Shown: positions 43,815 through 53,303, counted from the first letter of the stretch. The stretch: 64,000 bases of DNA from Motiliproteus sp. SC1-56 (GCF_017309075.1 NZ_JAEMGS010000004.1:1-64000); one strand, 5' to 3'. Translations and numbers: made by a program. The notes: generated by a model not told the origin, from the letters alone.

Positions 43815-46733
43815 TCAGCTCTCCAGAACCGCCCGCCAGGTGGTTGCCACCGCCTGGCGCAGCTTTTTCACCGCTTTCTGGCTGATGACGCTGGACGAGT
43901 CTCCCTGCAGGGCAAGCCGGTGGGCGAGGCCGCGGTAGGCCTTGTAGGCTTCGCGCAACTGCTCGGCATCCTTGGCGCACAGCAGGTGCGCGGCTTCGAT
44001 GGCGTCGAGAATCCGTATGTTGTCGGTGTAGGTCAGCAGCCCGGGGTGGTCGGCGGCGTGGGCCAGGGTCAGGTACTGGACCAGAAACTCGATGTCGACG
44101 ATGCCTCCGGCGTCCTGCTTCAGGTGAAAATCGGCATCCTCCCCTTCGCTCTTGCCCTTGGTGCCCAGGTGCTCGCGCATTTTCAGGCGCATTTCGAGGA
44201 CCGCCTGCTTCAGCTCTGCCGGGTCCCGGCGCTGACCCAGTACGTTATGTCTTACCGCTTCGAACCGGTCCTGCAGGGCGCCTCCGCCGGCCACCACACG
44301 GGCCCGCACCAGGGCCTGGTGCTCCCAGGTCCAGGCTTCGTTGAACTGGTAATCCTCAAAAGCCTTGAGGGAACTGACCAGCAGCCCGGAGTTGCCAGAG
44401 GGGCGCAGGCGCATGTCCACTTCGTAGAGCTGGCCGGAGGGGGTGCGGGTGTTCAGCAGGTGAATGATGCGCTGCCCCAGGCGGGTGAAGAACACCTGGT
44501 TGTCGACGGGTTTACGACCATCGGTGGCCAGCCCTGGGCCGCCGTCGTGGATAAACACCAGATCGAGATCGGAGCCGTAGCTGAGCTCGATCCCTCCCAA
44601 CTTGCCGTAACCGACGATGATGAAGTCTCTGTCACAGGGCACGCCGAGGGCCTTCTGCGGCAGCCCGTGTTTGTCCGTGAGCAGCTTCCAGGCGATATCC
44701 AGCGCGCCGTTCAGCACCACCTCGGCGATGTAGGTGAGGTAATCGCTCACTTTCATCAGCGGCAGCGCACCGGATATCTCCGCCGCCGCCACCCGCAGGA
44801 CGTGGGCGTTCTTGAAATAGCGCAGGGCCTCCATCAACTGCTCCGTGTCCTCCTCGGGAATGCGCAGCAGCTTTTGCCGCAGCTCGTGTTCCAGCGCGGC
44901 CTTGTCCGGGGGGCTGTAGAGGGTGCGGACATCAATCAGCTCGTCCAGCAGGATCGGCTGGTGGGCCAGCTGTTCGGCGAACCAGGGGCTGGCCGAGCAG
45001 AGCTTGACCAGTTGGGCGAGGGCGCCGGGGTTTTCCCACAGCAACACCAGGTAGGCGCTGCGGCGCAGGACCGCCTCGATCAGCTGGAGTACCCGGGCGA
45101 GGGTGCGGGTGGGGGCTTCGACCTGGGCGGTGGCGTTGAGCAGCAGTGGCATCAGCCGGTCGAGGCGGTCGCGGCCGATGGGCTGCATCATCTTGACGCG
45201 GCGGCTGTTGCGCAGGTTGTTGATCAGGCGCCAGGCCTCTTCTGGATCTTCATGACCGGCCCGGGCCAGTTGTTCCTCGGCCTCGTTGGGCTCAAGTTTG
45301 GCCGTCCACAACAGCGCCCACTCCTCTTCCTCCCGGGGCTTCGCCTGTTCCGCGTCGGCCGGTGCGATGACCTCGGCGAATTGTGCCCGTACCCGTGAGC
45401 GGTGGTGGTCCAGGCAGGTTAAAAATGCTTCCCAGTCGTCGAAGCCCATGCTGTAGGCCAGGCGCAGCCGTGCCGGTTCACTCCGAGGCAACTCCTGAGT
45501 CTGTTGATCCGCTACCGCCTGCACCGCGTGCTCGCTGTCGCGCAGAAATCGGTAGGCGGCGTAAAGCTCGTCGGCGGCCCCCTGGGGCATGCCGACGGCG
45601 TCGGGCAGGAGGGCGAGAATCTGCTTGAGTTCGCGCTGCTGCAGGCGGTTGTCACGGCCGCCCCTGATCAGCTGGAAAGCCTGGGCGATAAACTCCACTT
45701 CTCGAATGCCGCCGGGCCCCAGTTTGACGTTGCCATGGAGGTTGCGCCGCCGGATCTCGCGATTGATCATCGCTTTCATCTCCCGCAGCGAATCAAAGGC
45801 GCTGTAGTCCAGGTAGCGGCGATAGACGAAGGGGCGCAGGGCGCTCATCAGCTCGGCGCCGGCGCTCTGATCGCCGGCCACGACCCGGGCCTTGATCATG
45901 GCGTAGCGCTCCCAGTCCCGTCCCTGGTCCTGGTAGTACTCCTCCATGGCGGCGAAACAGGGGGCGAGGATGCCGCTTTCGCCGTAGGGGCGCAGGCGCA
46001 TGTCAACGCGAAAGACAAACCCCTCCGCGGTCTGGGCGTCCAGGGCCTGGATCAGCTTCTGCCCCAGCTTGTTGAAAAAACTCTGGTTATCCAGGCAGCG
46101 CCGGCCGCCCTGGGTCTCCCCCATGCTGGGAAAGGAGAAGATCAGGTCGATGTCTGAGGAGAGGTTAAGCTCGCGGGCGCCCAGTTTGCCCATTCCCACC
46201 ACGACCAGCTGCTGGGGCTTGGCGGGGCTGTTGCCCCGGGGACGGCTATAAGGGGTTCCCCACTGGGCGCAGGCCCGTTCATAAAGCCAGGTCAGGGCCT
46301 GGTCGATGCACGCGTCGGCGAGGTCGCTGAGATCCGCGGTGGTCTCTTCCATCTCTGCCAGGCGGGTCAGGTCCCGCCAGATGATGCGGACCATCTCCTG
46401 GTGACGGAACAGTCGCAGCTGCCGCTGCAGCTGCGCGTCATCCTCGGCGTCAGCGAGCTGCGAGGCCAAGGCCTGGGCGTAGCCCTGCGCTTCAGTGCGT
46501 GCAGACTGCAGACGGGGAGCCAGGGCCTCGAGCATGTCCGGCCGCCGGCTGCATTGTTCGGCCACGTAATCGCTGCCGGCCCAGACCCGGGTCAGCTGTT
46601 CCCAGAACAGGGTGGGTAGCTGTGCCAGTCGTTGCAGGCGTTCCGAGCCTGCCGCTTCGGCAAAGGCCCGCCAGTGTGCCTCAACCGGGGGGCGGAGCGG
46701 TGCGGGGAGTTGGTCAAGAAGCGGGCCGGCCAT
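43815..46733 (-). CDS. glnE: Bifunctional glutamine synthetase adenylyltransferase/adenylyl-removing enzyme
   Basis: This 972-residue enzyme adds or removes AMP on glutamine synthetase in response to PII. Its two nucleotidyltransferase domains are both intact: the N-terminal adenylyl-removing half with GMGKLGARELNLSSDIDLIF, and the C-terminal adenylyltransferase half with GYGKLGGIELSYGSDLDLVF, each followed by the conserved VDMRLRP and SG segments. Length is normal (about 950). It lies downstream of the CYTH gene on the same strand with a 65-base gap. Confidence 0.96.
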   Translation of the reverse strand: MAGPLLDQLPAPLRPPVEAHWRAFAEAAGSERLQRLAQLPTLFWEQLTRVWAGSDYVAEQCSRRPDMLEALAPRLQSARTEAQGYAQALASQLADAEDDAQLQRQLRLFRHQEMVRIIWRDLTRLAEMEETTADLSDLADACIDQALTWLYERACAQWGTPYSRPRGNSPAKPQQLVVVGMGKLGARELNLSSDIDLIFSFPSMGETQGGRRCLDNQSFFNKLGQKLIQALDAQTAEGFVFRVDMRLRPYGESGILAPCFAAMEEYYQDQGRDWERYAMIKARVVAGDQSAGAELMSALRPFVYRRYLDYSAFDSLREMKAMINREIRRRNLHGNVKLGPGGIREVEFIAQAFQLIRGGRDNRLQQRELKQILALLPDAVGMPQGAADELYAAYRFLRDSEHAVQAVADQQTQELPRSEPARLRLAYSMGFDDWEAFLTCLDHHRSRVRAQFAEVIAPADAEQAKPREEEEWALLWTAKLEPNEAEEQLARAGHEDPEEAWRLINNLRNSRRVKMMQPIGRDRLDRLMPLLLNATAQVEAPTRTLARVLQLIEAVLRRSAYLVLLWENPGALAQLVKLCSASPWFAEQLAHQPILLDELIDVRTLYSPPDKAALEHELRQKLLRIPEEDTEQLMEALRYFKNAHVLRVAAAEISGALPLMKVSDYLTYIAEVVLNGALDIAWKLLTDKHGLPQKALGVPCDRDFIIVGYGKLGGIELSYGSDLDLVFIHDGGPGLATDGRKPVDNQVFFTRLGQRIIHLLNTRTPSGQLYEVDMRLRPSGNSGLLVSSLKAFEDYQFNEAWTWEHQALVRARVVAGGGALQDRFEAVRHNVLGQRRDPAELKQAVLEMRLKMREHLGTKGKSEGEDADFHLKQDAGGIVDIEFLVQYLTLAHAADHPGLLTYTDNIRILDAIEAAHLLCAKDAEQLREAYKAYRGLAHRLALQGDSSSVISQKAVKKLRQAVATTWRAVLES

Positions 46734-46798
46734 GGCGAATCCTTAAGCAAGAGGGGGAGGGCTGATTAGAGGCAAAAAAGCGCCGCTCAGCAAGTATG

Positions 46799-47737
46799 TC
46801 ACCCATCGTTCCGGTGCTCAAAAAGGGCCTGGGCGAGGGTGACCAGCGTCAGCCCCAGGCGGCGACTGTTGATCCACTTCAGTACGACTTGGCGGCGCTC
46901 AGCGTCGGGGCGTTGCAAGGCGTCGTGCAACGCCCGCAGCTCGTCACCCAGCGCCTCGGGCGCGAATCCGGCGGTGTCTTTCAGGGCTCGGAGGCTCTGC
47001 TCCAGTTGCTGCAGGAGGCCGGGGTCATCGACAAACAGGTAGGACTCCATCACCGCCTGCAGTCGCTCGAGCGTGGCAGTGGCGTCAACGGCGCGGTTGC
47101 TGGCCGGTGGCAGGTTGCGGGCGCGCTCGGGGTGCCGCAGGCGATAGCCACGCTCGGCCTTGCTGATGCGCGTGATCCTCAACGCAACGTCCGCGGCGAG
47201 TTGTTTGGCCAGTTCGAAAAGGGCCTCGGGGGGGCCGTCTTTGAGCTCCAGCTCGATTTCGCTGATCGGATCACTGAGGGTGTCGGCGCGCGCCTCGCCG
47301 ACGTCCAGCACCAGCTCGACCTGGGCGCTTTGGCCGTTAAAGGGAAAGTCCAGGTTCCAGGTGATGCGCATGAAGTCGGTGGTGAAGGCCGGCACGAGCG
47401 TGCTTGGATTGAGGCCTGGCGGCAGGGCCTCGGCCGGCAGCTTTTCGGGGGCCAGCTGCGGGGCCGCCAGCCGCCACTCCCATTCGTTTCTCTGGTGCAG
47501 CCCGCCGCGGCTTTGACCGCGGGTCTTCAGGGTTTGAATATACTCTTCGCCCTGGTGACGGATGCGCAGCGCCACTCCGTGTTGGTTGAGGCGTTGTTCA
47601 GGGCTGTCAAAATAGGTGTTCAGCAGGTGCCGCTTGACCGGAGGTGGCCCTGCGTAGTTTTTCAAAAGGGGAGACTGGCGCAGTGTATCCTGCTGATTGG
47701 GAGGGAGGCTGAGTTTCAGTTCGATTTCCTGAGGCAT
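46799..47737 (-). CDS. CYTH-domain triphosphatase (YgiF-like) with short C-terminal domain
   Basis: This 312-residue protein begins with the CYTH signature ExExK (EIELKL, residues 4-8) and has the tunnel motifs LRIRHQGEEYIQTLKTRG and SEIELELKDG. The family hydrolyses inorganic triphosphate or related substrates. YgiF carries a full CHAD domain after CYTH; here only about 100 residues follow, so the CHAD part is short or degenerate. No strong Shine-Dalgarno. It is divergent from the DUF47-Pit operon, a possible phosphate connection, and upstream of glnE. Confidence 0.88.
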   Translation of the reverse strand: MPQEIELKLSLPPNQQDTLRQSPLLKNYAGPPPVKRHLLNTYFDSPEQRLNQHGVALRIRHQGEEYIQTLKTRGQSRGGLHQRNEWEWRLAAPQLAPEKLPAEALPPGLNPSTLVPAFTTDFMRITWNLDFPFNGQSAQVELVLDVGEARADTLSDPISEIELELKDGPPEALFELAKQLAADVALRITRISKAERGYRLRHPERARNLPPASNRAVDATATLERLQAVMESYLFVDDPGLLQQLEQSLRALKDTAGFAPEALGDELRALHDALQRPDAERRQVVLKWINSRRLGLTLVTLAQALFEHRNDG

Positions 47738-47791
47738 GTATTAGTTATCTCTAATGTTCTGAGGGCGAGAGCCCTTCGGGGGTTCGCCGGT

Positions 47792-47809
47792 TTGTTACAA
47801 TAGTGTTAC
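47792..47809 (+). promoter_or_regulatory. Pho-box-like direct repeat
   Basis: TTGTTAC-AATA-GTGTTAC: two 7-base direct repeats separated by four A/T bases, the PhoB architecture (consensus CTGTCAT). It sits between the CYTH gene and the DUF47-Pit operon. It is about 65 bases from the TATACT at 47874, further than a classical PhoB site, so assignment is tentative. Confidence 0.35.
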
Positions 47810-47873
47810 AGAATGGTTGCGCGGTTGGTTTTATTTTGTGGCAAAAAGGCTACAAAATGATGATATCTGCCTC

Positions 47874-47879
47874 TATACT
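47874..47879 (+). promoter_or_regulatory. -10 element for the DUF47-pit operon
   Basis: TATACT, 34 bases upstream of the ATG at 47913; the -35 region is weak, which would fit an activated promoter. Confidence 0.4.
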
Positions 47880-47912
47880 GCGCCGAAATTTTCCTAGCCA
47901 AGGTGAATGCTA

Positions 47913-48593
47913 ATGGTAGCCAACAGCTCCTTTATGCAAATGTTTGCTCGCTCGCCTGTCAAGCCGATGCAGCAACATATCGAAAAGGCCCACGCTTGCG
48001 CGATGGAATTGGTGCCCTTCTTTGAAGCGGTGCTGGCCAAGGATTGGAAGAAAGCAGAAGCCGCGCAGCTGCGGATTACCGAGCTCGAGCACGAGGCCGA
48101 CGAGCTCAAGCGGGGGGTGCGTGCCCACCTGCCCAAGAGCCTGTTTATGCCGGTACCGCGCACCGACCTGCTGGAACTGCTGCGCATGCAGGACCGGATT
48201 GCCAACAAGGCCAAGGACATTGCCGGCATCATGCTGGGCCGGCAGATGGAAATCCCCCCTTCCATGGCCGAGGCCGTCACCGGCTATGTAAGGAGCTCCC
48301 TGGCGGTCAGCGCCCAGGCGGTGGTCGCCCTGAACGAACTCGATGAGCTGGTCGCCGCCGGTTTCCGTGGTCGCGAGGCTGACCTTGTGGACGGCATGAT
48401 CCAGCGCCTTGACGAGCTGGAACACGATGCGGACATGCGTGAGCGGGAGGTGCGCCACATGCTCTTGGCGCTGGAGAAGGACCTGCCCCCTATCGACGTG
48501 ATGTTCCTGTACAAGGTCATCGACTGGATCGGCGAACTGGCTGATCGCGCCGAACAGGTCGGCAGTCGACTGCAACTGCTGCTGGCCCACTAA
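47913..48593 (+). CDS. DUF47/TIGR00153 PhoU-like protein, Pit accessory
   Basis: This 226-residue all-helical protein belongs to the DUF47 (PhoU-like) family (AMELVPFFEAVLAKDW; LEHEADELKRGVRAHLPKSLFMPVPR; LEHDADMRERE). The Glu/Asp-rich repeats are the metal-binding motifs of PhoU-like proteins. It is cytoplasmic and commonly encoded directly before Pit transporters, where it is thought to modulate transport. The ATG at 47913 has AAGGTG eight bases upstream; an ATG at 47907 is too close to it. The pit gene starts 101 bases downstream. Confidence 0.92.
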   Translation: MVANSSFMQMFARSPVKPMQQHIEKAHACAMELVPFFEAVLAKDWKKAEAAQLRITELEHEADELKRGVRAHLPKSLFMPVPRTDLLELLRMQDRIANKAKDIAGIMLGRQMEIPPSMAEAVTGYVRSSLAVSAQAVVALNELDELVAAGFRGREADLVDGMIQRLDELEHDADMREREVRHMLLALEKDLPPIDVMFLYKVIDWIGELADRAEQVGSRLQLLLAH

Positions 48594-48694
48594 CCGATCG
48601 TTGCATCACGCGCCGGCGGGACGGCTTTTTAACAAGGCGCCGTCCGTCACCGGCCGCAACGAGCCGATACGAGCAACCAAGGGAAGTCTTCTCC

Positions 48695-49960
48695 ATGAGT
48701 ATCATTGCAGAATACGGCAACATCCTGGTCATTCTGGCCTGCCTTTTCGGTTTCTTCATGGCCTGGGGTGTGGGCGCCAACGACGTCGCCAACGCCATGG
48801 GCACCTCCGTGGGCTCCAAGGCCCTCACGATCAAGCAGGCGATTTTAATCGCCATCTTCTTTGAATTTGCCGGTGCCTACCTGGCCGGCGGTGCCGTGAC
48901 CGCCACCATCCGCAAGGGGATTATCGACCCCGGGCTGATGGCCGGCACGCCCGAGCTGCTGGTCTTCGGCATGCTGGCCGCATTGCTGGCGGCGGGTATC
49001 TGGCTGTTGGTGGCCACTCACTTCGGTTGGCCGGTCTCCACCACCCACTCCATCGTCGGCGCCATTGTCGGTTTCGCCGCCGTGGGTATCTCCGTGGATG
49101 CGGTGGCCTGGGGCAAGGTGGGCAAGATCGTCGCCAGTTGGGTGGTCTCGCCGGTGCTCGCCGGCACCCTGGGCTTTATGTTGTTCAGGAGTGTGCAGCG
49201 GCTGATTCTGGACAGCGCCGACCCCTTCGCCAACGCCAAGCGCTATGTGCCCATGTACAGCTTCCTGGTGGGCTTTATCATCGCCATGGTGACCTTCACC
49301 AAGGGGCTCAAGCATATCGGCCTGGGGCTGAGCTTCGGCGAAAGCGCCGCCTACTCCATCGTTGCGGGCCTGGTGATCTTGGTGCTGGCCAAGTACCTGC
49401 AGCGCAATATCACCGAGAGCGAGGAAGAGAACCGCGAATACCACTTCACCGGGGTGGAGAAGGTATTCGGGGTGCTGATGATGTTTACCGCCTGCGCCAT
49501 GGCGTTCGCCCACGGCTCCAATGACGTCGCCAACGCCGTCGGCCCCTTGGCCGCGGTGGTCAGCATTATCGGCGCCGGCGGTGAAGTTGCCCAGAAGAGC
49601 GCGATGCCCCAGTGGATCCTGTTACTCGGCGGTGCCGGTATCGTTCTGGGCCTGGTCATGTACGGCCACAAGGTGATCGCCACCGTGGGCAGCAACATTA
49701 CCGAGCTGACCCCCAGCCGCGGCTTCGCCGCCACTCTGGCGGCGGCCACCACCGTGGTGATCGCCTCCGGCACCGGGCTGCCGATCTCGACTACCCATAC
49801 CCTGGTGGGGGCGGTACTCGGGGTGGGCATCGCCCGAGGCTTGTCGGCGCTGAACCTGCAGGTGGTGGGCACCATCTTCATGTCCTGGATCGTCACCCTG
49901 CCCGCCGGCGCCGGTCTGGCGATCCTGATCTTCTTCACCCTGAAGGGGATCTTCCTCTAA
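48695..49960 (+). CDS. pit: Inorganic phosphate transporter, PiT family
   Basis: This 421-residue inner-membrane symporter has about 10-11 helices and the duplicated PiT signatures GANDVANAMGTSVGSKAL (N-terminal) and HGSNDVANAVGPLAAV (C-terminal). It takes up metal-phosphate with H+ or Na+. It is in an operon with the DUF47 gene and is followed by a strong terminator. Confidence 0.95.
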   Translation: MSIIAEYGNILVILACLFGFFMAWGVGANDVANAMGTSVGSKALTIKQAILIAIFFEFAGAYLAGGAVTATIRKGIIDPGLMAGTPELLVFGMLAALLAAGIWLLVATHFGWPVSTTHSIVGAIVGFAAVGISVDAVAWGKVGKIVASWVVSPVLAGTLGFMLFRSVQRLILDSADPFANAKRYVPMYSFLVGFIIAMVTFTKGLKHIGLGLSFGESAAYSIVAGLVILVLAKYLQRNITESEEENREYHFTGVEKVFGVLMMFTACAMAFAHGSNDVANAVGPLAAVVSIIGAGGEVAQKSAMPQWILLLGGAGIVLGLVMYGHKVIATVGSNITELTPSRGFAATLAAATTVVIASGTGLPISTTHTLVGAVLGVGIARGLSALNLQVVGTIFMSWIVTLPAGAGLAILIFFTLKGIFL

Positions 49961-49985
49961 CCAGAGGAGGCGCAAGCAGCGTCTG

Positions 49986-50020
49986 ACGGCGGGCCCTGAA
50001 CGGCCCGCCGTTTTTGTTTT
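49986..50020 (+). terminator. pit operon terminator
   Basis: A perfect stem ACGGCGGGCC / GGCCCGCCGT with loop CTGAAC is followed by TTTTTGTTTTTG. Confidence 0.92.
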
Positions 50021-50117
50021 TGTCGCGTAAAGCCTGCACAATGAGGGCGCCGGTCGCGGAGGGCGGTGCCGCGGCAAGCAGGCCAGCCATCACCGTCTGC
50101 ATGAGGATCACGACGCC

Positions 50118-51461
50118 TTGAGCCAGAGCAGCCAAACCCAGGACTACGTGGATTTTTTCCGCCATTGCTCGCCCTATATTAATGCCCACCGCGGCAAGAC
50201 CTTTGTGCTGATGCTCGATGGCGATGCCCTGGCGGCGGATAACTTTCCCAACATTGTTCACGATATCGCGCTGCTCAACACCCTGGGTGTGAGGCTGGTG
50301 CTGGTACACGGTGCCCGCCCGCAGATCGAGACCCGCCTGGCGGAGCGGGGCATCCGCTCGCGGCTGCATCACCACCTCCGGGTAACCGACGAGGCAACCC
50401 TGGCCTGCGTCAAGGAGGCGGCCGGGAGCTTGCGTGCCGACATTGAGGCGCTTTTCTCCATGGGGCTGCCCAATTCACCCATGCACGGCGGCCGCTTCCG
50501 TCTGTGTGGGGGCAACTTTGTCACCGCCAAGCCGCTTGGGGTGGTGGATGGGGTGGACTACTGCCACACCGGGGAGGTGCGGCGGGTGGACAGCGCCGCT
50601 CTGCAGCGGTTGCTGGACGACGGCGCCATCGTGTTGCTTTCCAACCTGGGCTATTCGCCCACGGGGGAGGTGTTCAACCTGTCGGTGGAAGACGTGGCGG
50701 CGCGGGTGGCGATCAGCCTGCAAGCCGACAAGCTGATCTGCTTCGGCGAGGAGCCGGGGATCACCACCCGGCGCGGCGAGCGCCAGTCGGAGTTGCTGAC
50801 CCGCAGCGCCGAGCGCCTTTTGCGCCACTACCTGGAGAGCCTCGACGACCCGCAGCAATCGCCCCGCAATGAGCTGTCACGGCAGCTGACCGCGATCACC
50901 CAAGCTTGTCACGGCGGGGTCGACCGGGGCCACCTGATCAGTTATCGCCAGGACGGGGCTTTGCTGATGGAGCTCTATACCCGGGAAGGGGCGGGAACCA
51001 TGATCCTCAAGGAGAGCTACGAGCAGGTGCGCCAGGCGCACATCGAGGATGTGGGTGGTATCCTGGAGCTGATTCAGCCCCTGGAGGAGAGCGGCGTGCT
51101 GGTGCGCCGGTCCCGGGAGCGGCTGGAGAACGAGATCGAACGTTTTACCCTGGTGGAGCGCGACGGCGCCATTATTGGCTGCGCGGCCCTTTACCCCTTT
51201 GATGATGGCTCGGCGGAGCTGGCCTGCGTCGCGGTGCATCCGGATTACCGGGGCGGGGAGCGCGGCGATGCCCTGCTTTGCGCCCTGGAGGCCCGGGCAC
51301 GGGAGCAGGGCCTGTCACGGCTCTTTGTGCTCACGACCCGGACCGCCCACTGGTTCCGTGAGCGTGGGTTTGTGGAGGTGGGGCGCGAGCACCTTCCCGA
51401 TGGTCGCCAGGCGCTCTACAACCTGCAGCGCAATTCGAAGGTGTTTGAGAAGCCGCTGTAG
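50118..51461 (+). CDS. argA: Amino-acid N-acetyltransferase (N-acetylglutamate synthase)
   Basis: This 447-residue classical NAGS has an N-terminal amino-acid-kinase-like domain (~residues 20-290; VLVHGARPQIETRLAERG; VDYCHTGEVRRVD) that binds arginine as feedback inhibitor, and a C-terminal GNAT domain (IEDVGGILELIQPLEESG; VAVHPDYRGGERGDALL) that binds acetyl-CoA. It performs the first step of arginine synthesis. The start is inferred as TTG at 50118, with GAGGAT about nine bases upstream; no ATG or GTG lies between it and the conserved region. Confidence 0.94.
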   Translation: MSQSSQTQDYVDFFRHCSPYINAHRGKTFVLMLDGDALAADNFPNIVHDIALLNTLGVRLVLVHGARPQIETRLAERGIRSRLHHHLRVTDEATLACVKEAAGSLRADIEALFSMGLPNSPMHGGRFRLCGGNFVTAKPLGVVDGVDYCHTGEVRRVDSAALQRLLDDGAIVLLSNLGYSPTGEVFNLSVEDVAARVAISLQADKLICFGEEPGITTRRGERQSELLTRSAERLLRHYLESLDDPQQSPRNELSRQLTAITQACHGGVDRGHLISYRQDGALLMELYTREGAGTMILKESYEQVRQAHIEDVGGILELIQPLEESGVLVRRSRERLENEIERFTLVERDGAIIGCAALYPFDDGSAELACVAVHPDYRGGERGDALLCALEARAREQGLSRLFVLTTRTAHWFRERGFVEVGREHLPDGRQALYNLQRNSKVFEKPL

Positions 51462-51554
51462 GTAGCTGTAGGTACAAGCAGCGCCTGGGCAAGCGGCCGG
51501 TGCGACTGCCCTACGCTGTCCCACCGGGCCGGGGGCTCACGCTGGCTCGCAACG

Positions 51555-52664
51555 CTAGGGGCGCTGGCGCAGGCGGTTGATCATGCCGTGAACCGCCTGC
51601 GGTTGCAGCCCGCTCTGGGTGAAGAAGTCCGCCCCTGAGTAGCCCCAGAAATCCCAGCACCCCCGGGGGTTATACGGCGTCTCCTCCATCAGGCTGCGAT
51701 CCCGAATCTGCGGGTAAAGCACCAGTAGCCGGTTGTTTTCCGCCACTTCGTTGTAACCCGCCGCCTCGTGAAAGAACACGCCGTTGGTGTCGATTTCGGC
51801 GGCAGACTGGCGGCAACCGTGAAAGGCCACGTGCAGCGCGCAGCCCCCCGCTTGGCAGGACTTGGGAATGTAGAGGTAACCGGTATCGGCCAGCCCGGAG
51901 CTTTCGAACTGGGTGTCGGTATCGAGGAATTCACGCTGGTCAAAGGCCAGCATTTCGCCTTCAAGGGTGTCTGCATTGGCGGCGAGGACGCCATAGAGGT
52001 GGGTCAGCAGGGCGCGCGCCTGGTCGTAATCCTCGCAGTTGTTGATAAACGGCGGTGCGTGGGCGTCACAGGCATGGTCGAGGTTGTCCGAGATAAAGGC
52101 ATGCCCGGCCTCGGGGTTGACCTCAAACTCGATCGCCGCCGCGGGTACGCCGACGGCCCGGTAAAATCGCTCGGCCTCGGCCACCACTTCGGTGACCACG
52201 GTGTCGTCCTCGCCGCCGCTGAACAGATAAACACGGTCGTTCGCGAGCTGCTCCGGCGTATCGATCAGCCCCGCCTCGGCGTGCTCGCGGGCCTTATCCG
52301 CCAGCGCCTCGCCGTCGGGCAGCAGCGCCTGCAGACAGGCACTTTCAAACGGCCAGATGCTGTAACGGCAGGGGTTCATGCAGCTGGTGGTGGCGGTCAC
52401 CACAAAGAAGCTGGAAGGCCAGCCGAAGGTGCCGGCACAGTAATAAGGTCCGCCCGCGATAATTCCCGCGCCGCTGATGGTGGCCGAGTAGGCGACGTGA
52501 AACTGGGACGCCATGTAGCCGCCGGAGGAGAGACCGGAGACGGTGGTTCCTTCAAGCGCGGCCTCCAGGGCGGGAAGGCGCTCGGCGGCGCAGTTCTGAA
52601 AACTCAAACTCAGCAGCAGCGCCAAGGCATATTTGAACAGGCGCTCCTTGCCTTTTCTATTCAT
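51555..52664 (-). CDS. Extracellular PHB depolymerase family esterase, type-2 catalytic order
   Basis: This 369-residue secreted esterase has an N-terminal signal sequence (residues ~8-27). The lipase box GLSSG (Ser46) comes early, and the oxyanion-hole motif VAFHGCRQSA comes about 240 residues later, the permuted order of type-2 scl-PHA depolymerase domains. NPEAGHAFISDN contains the likely catalytic His. Many Cys fit an exported protein. No substrate-binding domain is attached, so activity on oligomers or amorphous polymer is as likely as on granules (inference). ATG at 52664 is chosen because it puts the signal peptide at the N-terminus; the frame to 52859 is an unlikely extension. Confidence 0.87.
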   Translation of the reverse strand: MNRKGKERLFKYALALLLSLSFQNCAAERLPALEAALEGTTVSGLSSGGYMASQFHVAYSATISGAGIIAGGPYYCAGTFGWPSSFFVVTATTSCMNPCRYSIWPFESACLQALLPDGEALADKAREHAEAGLIDTPEQLANDRVYLFSGGEDDTVVTEVVAEAERFYRAVGVPAAAIEFEVNPEAGHAFISDNLDHACDAHAPPFINNCEDYDQARALLTHLYGVLAANADTLEGEMLAFDQREFLDTDTQFESSGLADTGYLYIPKSCQAGGCALHVAFHGCRQSAAEIDTNGVFFHEAAGYNEVAENNRLLVLYPQIRDRSLMEETPYNPRGCWDFWGYSGADFFTQSGLQPQAVHGMINRLRQRP

Positions 52665-52894
52665 CGGGCGGGTCCTCGCTCCTTTAGCTGGGGCGTTACA
52701 GTATAGGGGGGATGACGACTGTTGACCCCCGGCTCCGGCACTCGGGTGGACGGCACGACCGGGTCCGGCCCTTGCCGGCGCGCGTGGCCAACTTGGATGC
52801 GACACTCTAAACTCCGGTGGAGGAACGAGGGCGCGGTGCCGGCTTGAGTGAGTCGTCATCCGGTCCTTCTTCGCGCCGCAGACAGGAGCTGGCG

Positions 52895-53303
52895 ATGGAA
52901 CCCCGTATCAGCATGATCACCCTGGGCGTGAGTGACTTGGACCGCGCGATCGTTTTCTACGAGCAGGGGCTTGCCGCGCCTGGCTTCGCCCCCCAGCGTC
53001 GCCTTTTTCAACCTCAACGGCACTTGGCTTGGGCTTTACGGCCGAGACGCCCTGGCCGAGGACGCCGGCGTGGATGCTGACGGCAGTGGCTTTCGCGGCG
53101 TCACCCTGGCCCATAATTTGGACTCGGAAGCGGCCGTTGACGTCCTCCTGAGGGAGGCGGTGGCGGCCGGCGCCTCCCTGGTCAAGCCAGCGCAGAAGGT
53201 GTTCTGGGGCGGGTATAGCGGTTACTTCGCCGATTCCGATGGTCATCTCTGGGAGGTGGCCCATAACCCCCTCCTCTGGATTGGCCCCGCCGCTGGCGAA
53301 TAA
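52895..53303 (+). pseudogene. Frameshifted VOC-family (glyoxalase/dioxygenase-like) protein
   Basis: The first frame reads MEPRISMITLGVSDLDRAIV through FYEQGL, the start of a VOC domain, from an ATG with AGGAG six bases upstream. Near 52973 homology jumps to another frame (GLPRLASPPSVAFFNLNGTW, then LGLYGRDALAEDA to the end at 53303, including FADSDGHLWEVAHNPLLW). The sequence GGGGCTTGCCG would restore the frame as GGGGCTTGGCTTGCCG, so loss of one of two GGCTT copies (5 bases) explains it. VOC proteins bind metals and small substrates. The break may be real decay or a sequencing/assembly error. Confidence 0.75.

Noticed and set aside
43920-45398. Plus-strand 492-codon frame opposite glnE
   Set aside because: It is antisense to the well-supported GlnE adenylyltransferase domains and has no recognisable motif.
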